From Sphingomonas hankookensis (GTDB lineage: Bacteria; Pseudomonadota; Alphaproteobacteria; Sphingomonadales; Sphingomonadaceae), in the NCBI RefSeq assembly GCF_028551275.1, contig NZ_CP117025.1:801501-865500 (forward strand): 64,000 bases of DNA. The letters are read 5' to 3'. The notes below the pieces were generated by a model that saw only the letters and a list, made by a program, of their open reading frames with translations, was not told the DNA's origin and ran no database searches. The position numbers were made by a program, and so were the translations under genes. This document shows, piece after piece, positions 59,676 through 64,000 of this stretch (position 1 is its first letter; each line of letters begins with the position of its first letter).

Positions 59676-61982
59676 TTACCGGAACCTGCCCGACAGCGAG
59701 ACACCGATGATCCGCGGATCGTTGAACACCGCGGCCATGTAATTCTCGATCACGCCCTTCAGGTTCTTTTCGTTGGTGATGTTGCGCGTGAACACCGACA
59801 GTTCCCACGCGTCGGACGGCGGAGCGTAACCGATCTTCAGCCCGCCTTCGAAATTGCCGTTCGCGGTGAATTCGGGCGCCCGGTACAGGGTGAACTGGGT
59901 ATAGCCCTGCAGATTCCAGTCGGTGGCGATGAACACCCGCGACCCGTCGTTGAGCGGCTGATCCCAGCGCGCGGTCAGGTCGAGCGTATATTCGGGCGCA
60001 TTGGGCAGCGGTTCGCCGTCGATCTGGGCAAAGGTGTTGGCGCCGACGCGGATCGTCGGGTTGTATACGGTGCAGACCACCTGTCCGTTCAGCGCACAGA
60101 CCTGCGCGAACACGCGCTTGTCGCGGATCGCCGAATGCAGCCAGCTGCCGCCCAGGCCCAGCGTCAGCTGCGGCACCGGCTTCCAGTCCAGCTCGGCTTC
60201 GACGCCGTATGCCTGCGCCTTGTCGGCGTTGAACAGCACGCCGTTGCCGTTCGAATCATTGCCGTTCAGCTGGATGTCCTTGACCCGATAGCCGAAGACG
60301 GTGGCGTTCAGTCGCAGCGTGTTGTCGAGCAGGTTGCTCTTGAACCCGGTTTCAAACGACAGGATCGTTTCGGAATCCGCCGTGGTGAAATCGGCGTTGA
60401 ACACCGCCGAGCGCCCCTGGATCGTCGGCCCGCGGAAGCCGCGCGCGACGCGCGAATACAGGCTCAATTCGTCGCTCGCCTTGTACAGCAGGCTGACGTC
60501 CCAGCTGGGTTCGGTCGACGACAGCTTGACGTCGGTGCGACCGCGATAGGTGACGACGTTCGCCGCGGTGTTGGCCGTCTTCACCAGCCGGGTGCGCTTC
60601 GTATCTTCGGTGATGCGCGCACCGGCGGTCAGCGTCAGCCGGTCGGTGAAGTCGTAATGCGCCTGTCCGAACGCCGCCCACGACGTGTTGGTATCCCGCA
60701 GCCGGACCCAGTTGTTGGGATTGCGCGCTGCCGTCGTCAGGAAGAATCCGCGCTGGTAGAATTCGGTGACGTCGCGATTGTCGAAATAGAAACCGCCGAG
60801 CTGGAAGCCGAACGGGCCGCTGCCGGTCGAGGCAAGGCGCAGTTCCTGCGACCATTGGTCGAGGTCGCGGATGTTGCCGCGGCTCTGACCGAAGCCGTTG
60901 GGCACGCCGTTCACCGGGAACAGCGCCGCCGCGCCGCCATCGGTATCGCCCCGGCTATAGCCGCTGGTCGTTTCGTACGCGGTGATCGAGGTCAGCTCGA
61001 CCGGACCGAAATCGAACGCGGCGCGAGCCGATGCGCCATAGGTGTTGTACGCCTGCGGATTGTTGCCGCCTTCGTCCAGCGCCACGCGGTCGCGGGGTTC
61101 CGCCGACACGTCGTTCGACCCGCGCTTCAATGCCGCGCGGTGGAAGATGGTCGAGGTGCCCTCATACCAGCGGGCATGGCCCGACAGGTCGAGGGTGATC
61201 GCATCTGTCGGCTGCGCGCGCAGCTGCAGGCGCAGGTTGCGGTCGTCGAAGCCGCCCATCGCGTTCTTCTTGGGCGTCTGCGTATTGTCGGCGCTGAAGC
61301 CGGTATAGCTGTTGTCGACCCAGTCGTCGCGGTGCTGGACCAGCGCCGACACGCGCACCATCAGCCCGTCGGCGATCGGCCCGCCGACCCCGGCGTCGAA
61401 GCTGGCGCTGTTATAGGTGCCGTACGACGCCTGTGCGCGGCTCTGGAAGGTGGCCGTCGGGCGGATCGTATCGAACTTGATGATGCCGGCGGTGGTGTTG
61501 CGGCCGAACAGCGACCCCTGCGGCCCGCGCAACACTTCGACCTGCGCCACATCATAGACCGGGTTCGACTTCAGCACGACATGTTCGAGGATCACGTCGT
61601 CCTGGATGACGGTGACCGGCTGCGACGCGCCGAGATAGAAGTCGATATTGCCCAGACCCCGGATGTAGAAGCGCGGGAAGATGCGGCCGGTGGTCGTCTC
61701 CGCATAGAGGCCGGGGATGCGACCCGACAGCGACAGCAGCGTGTCTTCGCCGCCCGACTGGAACTGGCGCAGGTCGTCGCCGCTCGCGACACCGACCGAC
61801 AGCGGCGTGTTCTGCAACCGCTCTTCGCGGCGTTCGGCGGTGACGACGATGTCGCCGAGACCGGCATCCTCGCCCGGCGTGGCGGAGGTCGCGTCGGTCG
61901 GCGCATCGGCGGTCTGGGCGAATGCCGGCGTCGCGAGCGCGACGAACGCGGCGCTGACGAGCAGCGGCAGGCGGGTCTTCAT
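59676..61982 (-). CDS. TonB-dependent outer-membrane receptor
   Basis: A 768-residue receptor. The signal peptide LLVSAAFVALATPAFA is followed by a TonB box (DIVVTAERREERLQNTPLSV, about residues 44-63), the plug with YIRGLGNIDFY and VEVLRGPQGSLFGRNTTAG (about 150-168) and a 22-strand barrel ending VSLSGRFR with a near-terminal Phe. AAGGAAAA precedes ATG 61982. The ligand is unknown; siderophore-type and carbohydrate-type receptors of sphingomonads look alike at this level. No regulator is adjacent. Confidence 0.92.
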   Translation of the reverse strand: MKTRLPLLVSAAFVALATPAFAQTADAPTDATSATPGEDAGLGDIVVTAERREERLQNTPLSVGVASGDDLRQFQSGGEDTLLSLSGRIPGLYAETTTGRIFPRFYIRGLGNIDFYLGASQPVTVIQDDVILEHVVLKSNPVYDVAQVEVLRGPQGSLFGRNTTAGIIKFDTIRPTATFQSRAQASYGTYNSASFDAGVGGPIADGLMVRVSALVQHRDDWVDNSYTGFSADNTQTPKKNAMGGFDDRNLRLQLRAQPTDAITLDLSGHARWYEGTSTIFHRAALKRGSNDVSAEPRDRVALDEGGNNPQAYNTYGASARAAFDFGPVELTSITAYETTSGYSRGDTDGGAAALFPVNGVPNGFGQSRGNIRDLDQWSQELRLASTGSGPFGFQLGGFYFDNRDVTEFYQRGFFLTTAARNPNNWVRLRDTNTSWAAFGQAHYDFTDRLTLTAGARITEDTKRTRLVKTANTAANVVTYRGRTDVKLSSTEPSWDVSLLYKASDELSLYSRVARGFRGPTIQGRSAVFNADFTTADSETILSFETGFKSNLLDNTLRLNATVFGYRVKDIQLNGNDSNGNGVLFNADKAQAYGVEAELDWKPVPQLTLGLGGSWLHSAIRDKRVFAQVCALNGQVVCTVYNPTIRVGANTFAQIDGEPLPNAPEYTLDLTARWDQPLNDGSRVFIATDWNLQGYTQFTLYRAPEFTANGNFEGGLKIGYAPPSDAWELSVFTRNITNEKNLKGVIENYMAAVFNDPRIIGVSLSGRFR

Positions 61983-62151
61983 TGGGTTTTCCTTCCCTGT
62001 GGTCGACCGCCCGAACGCCAACGCAAAGCCGCCCGGCGGTTCCCCCGAACCACCGGGCGGTAATCTGCTCGCATCGCGCCGCGGGCCGTCCCTGCCGCGC
62101 GCGCTAGGCGTATTTTATTTCGTTTCGATGACAGCCATCGGTCCGCTGCGC

Positions 62152-63543
62152 TCAGACGAAACCCTGCGACCAGCTCGACCGGTCGTAATTGCCGATATTG
62201 GGCAGTACGGTCGACAGGTCGCCGTCCGACACGCCGAACCACCGCGCCAGCGTCGAGGCATATTGATCGACCGCCATCGTCGGGATCAGCCGCCCCTGGC
62301 CGACATCGTCGCTGGTATTGTGGCCGATCGCCGGCGGCGCGCCATAGAGCCGCTTGCCCTTCACCGCGCCGCCCATGACGAAGTGCATCGACCCCCAGCC
62401 ATGGTCGACGCCATTGCCGTTCGACGTCAGCGTCCGGCCGAAATCGGACCCGGTGAAGGTCGTCACCTTGTCCGCGACGCCCAGCGCGGCGGTGGTGTCG
62501 TGGAACGCGCGCATCGCATCGGCCAGCCGCCCGAGCAGCACCGGCTGCGACGTCGCCAGATTGTCGTGCAGGTCGAACCCGCCCATCGCGACGAAGAAGA
62601 TCTGCCGCTTCGCACCGATCTGGCCCGAAATGGCGATCATCCGCGCGACCATCCGCAGCTGGTCGGCCAGCGAATTGCCGGTCGGGAACAGGTTGAGTGT
62701 CGATTCGGGCACGCCGGCCAGCGCATTGGCCAGTTGCGCCTGGGTATCCATCGCCCGCTTGTTCACCCGCGCATATTCGCTAGCGAACATGTGCGGATTA
62801 GTTTCGGACATCAGCCGCGCCAGCGTCTGCGCCGCGGTCGCCGATCCGTAGAGCGACGTCGCCCCGCGCAGCAGCGATACCGGGCCGCCGGTGCCGACAT
62901 TATACTGGATCGCCTGCCGCCCGGTCAGGAAGACCGCATTGCCCGACGCGTTGATGCAGGTCAGCGTCGCCGACCCGTTGCCCGACTGGTACAGGTCGCC
63001 GATCCGCCCGCCCCAGCCCGATGCCGCGCCTTCCGGGCTGGAGGCCTGGAAAAAGCTCTGCTGGTCGTTGTGCGAAAACAGCTTGGGCGGCACGCGCACC
63101 GACTTGTTCAGATATTGCGCGCGCGTCGTCGGCTGGATCAGCGTCCCGACGTTCAGCGCGACCGCCAGCCGCCCCGCATCGAACAGCGGGTTGAGCTTCG
63201 CCATGGTCGGCGCCAGCGCATAGGCCCGCCCGCCCAGGTCGTTGTCGGGCAGCAGCGCCGTCGCCTGCAACGCATCGCGCGCCAGCGCGACGGTGCTGCG
63301 CGCGGTGCGATATTGCCCGTGCGACGTCGGGTCATAGGGGACCAGCGTGTTGTAATGGTCGTTGCCGCCCTGCAGGAAGATGCAGACCAGCGCCTTGTAA
63401 TCGGTGGCGGTCGCCGCCGCCGCCTCGCCGATCGCGCCCAGGCTGGTGACGAACGGTGCGGCGACCCCCGCCATGCCGAGCGCGGCGGTGCGTTGCAGAA
63501 AGGCGCGGCGCGAGACGTCGTGCAGCATCGTCGGAGCGTTCAT
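62152..63543 (-). CDS. DUF1501 family exported protein
   Basis: A 463-residue protein with a twin-arginine signal (SRRAFLQRTAALGMAG) and DUF1501 features: LVCIFLQGGNDHYNTLVPYD (about residues 51-70) and the C-terminal TFTGSDFGRTLTSNGNGVDHGWG (about 360-382), which is sulfatase-like metal-site geometry. It overlaps the DUF1800 gene (ATGA). The pair is widespread; function is not established. Confidence 0.88.
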   Translation of the reverse strand: MNAPTMLHDVSRRAFLQRTAALGMAGVAAPFVTSLGAIGEAAAATATDYKALVCIFLQGGNDHYNTLVPYDPTSHGQYRTARSTVALARDALQATALLPDNDLGGRAYALAPTMAKLNPLFDAGRLAVALNVGTLIQPTTRAQYLNKSVRVPPKLFSHNDQQSFFQASSPEGAASGWGGRIGDLYQSGNGSATLTCINASGNAVFLTGRQAIQYNVGTGGPVSLLRGATSLYGSATAAQTLARLMSETNPHMFASEYARVNKRAMDTQAQLANALAGVPESTLNLFPTGNSLADQLRMVARMIAISGQIGAKRQIFFVAMGGFDLHDNLATSQPVLLGRLADAMRAFHDTTAALGVADKVTTFTGSDFGRTLTSNGNGVDHGWGSMHFVMGGAVKGKRLYGAPPAIGHNTSDDVGQGRLIPTMAVDQYASTLARWFGVSDGDLSTVLPNIGNYDRSSWSQGFV

Positions 63544-64000
63544 TTCAGCACCAGATAATCGGGCGAGGCGAGGGTCAGCAGGATCGCGGCCCCCGTGCGG
63601 TTGAGCGTCGCGTTGTTTGCGGTCAGCGGGATACTGTCGACCGCGGTGCGGATCGCGGTGACGGTCGCGCCGCGCAGCTGTCCGGCGGCAAGGATCAGGT
63701 TGACCTCGTCGACCAGCTTCTGGCTGTCCGACGCCAGCGCCATCATCGGCGCATAATCGGCCTTCACATCGCCGGTGCCGCCGCCGACCAGCGACTGCAT
63801 ATAGTTGATATAGGCGATGTTGGTCTGTTCGGTCGCGATCTGGAACTCGGGCGCGGTCATCCCGGCCTGCGCCATCGCGGTGCCGGGCGGGGAATAGCCC
63901 GGCCGCATGAAGCCGAATACGCTGGACGCGCGGCCGATCGACTGGCCCAGCCGCAGCGTCGTGTTGCTGGTATCGCCGATCGCCCAGGCGTCGCTCGGCG
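63540..64000 (-). CDS. DUF1800 family protein, C-terminal part
   Basis: The C-terminal 152 codons of a DUF1800 protein; the frame is open to the window edge. LRLGQSIGRASSVFGFMRPGY is the conserved family block, followed by helices ending LLTLASPDYLVLK. It is always paired with DUF1501, as here with overlapping stop/start. Confidence 0.86.
   Translation of the reverse strand, partial: PSDAWAIGDTSNTTLRLGQSIGRASSVFGFMRPGYSPPGTAMAQAGMTAPEFQIATEQTNIAYINYMQSLVGGGTGDVKADYAPMMALASDSQKLVDEVNLILAAGQLRGATVTAIRTAVDSIPLTANNATLNRTGAAILLTLASPDYLVLK

Noticed and set aside
59376..62063. An 895-codon plus-strand frame opposite the TonB receptor
   Set aside because: Shadow with repetitive Arg/Gly/Val composition; the receptor on the minus strand has signal peptide, plug and barrel.
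1..64000. CRISPR array or cas genes
   Set aside because: No series of regularly spaced identical repeats seen; the intergenic palindromes are irregularly placed and not spacer-separated.

Overview
The window reads as chromosome of a GC-rich alphaproteobacterium, most likely a sphingomonad (Sphingomonas or a close relative). The evidence is the ctaB/ctaG/coxC/DUF983/SURF1/thrC cluster, a ~1540-residue NAD-glutamate dehydrogenase, a TonB-dependent receptor next to secreted DUF1501/DUF1800 proteins, an outer carbohydrate-degrading locus, and frequent ATGA/GTGA/TTGA gene overlaps. This is inference from gene content; no 16S gene is present.

Layout: (1) 1-4471, core: end of a multisubunit Na+/H+ (Mrp/Mnh/Pha) antiporter operon (D-E-F-G), then a K+ channel with an RCK domain and an SLC13-type anion transporter, all tightly coupled. 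(2) 4472-31811, a mosaic mobile island. It holds an unknown three-gene minus-strand operon, a large inverted repeat that could be an oriT, a MobA/MobL-type relaxase, a lipoprotein-type subtilase with small exported proteins, an operon with a second, minimal HUH-like protein, a sigma-like/ImmA-type metallopeptidase module with nested inverted repeats, and a defence segment. The defence segment is an ietAS-like AAA ATPase + subtilase operon whose third gene (predicted PD-(D/E)XK-like, DUF6602-like) is broken by an IS3-family element that is itself broken by an IS110-family element, followed by a reverse transcriptase-nitrilase fusion (DRT type 1/UG1-like). The island ends with a frameshifted serine recombinase whose last codons lie antisense inside a tRNA-Thr(CGT) gene. 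No type IV secretion genes are seen, so the element looks mobilizable rather than self-transmissible. (3) 31858-64000, core: PAS protein, NAD-GDH, a xyloglucan-side-chain-type glycosidase set (GH29, GH35-like, GH31 with PA14, aldose 1-epimerase), lipoprotein, TraB/GumN protein, Mfd-like translocase, SDR, phhB, zincin, ccmA-ccmB, RNA methyltransferase, thrC, cytochrome oxidase assembly genes with subunit III, TonB receptor, DUF1501 and a partial DUF1800 protein.

Palindromic intergenic repeats of about 80-110 bp occur in many gaps between core genes from 37.9 kb onward, and I saw none in the island. The strongest novelty candidates are the ATPase-subtilase-nuclease-like operon with its exactly reversible nested IS insertion, the sigma/ImmA module with its operator-like repeats, and the relaxase/oriT-like region flanked by uncharacterised genes.
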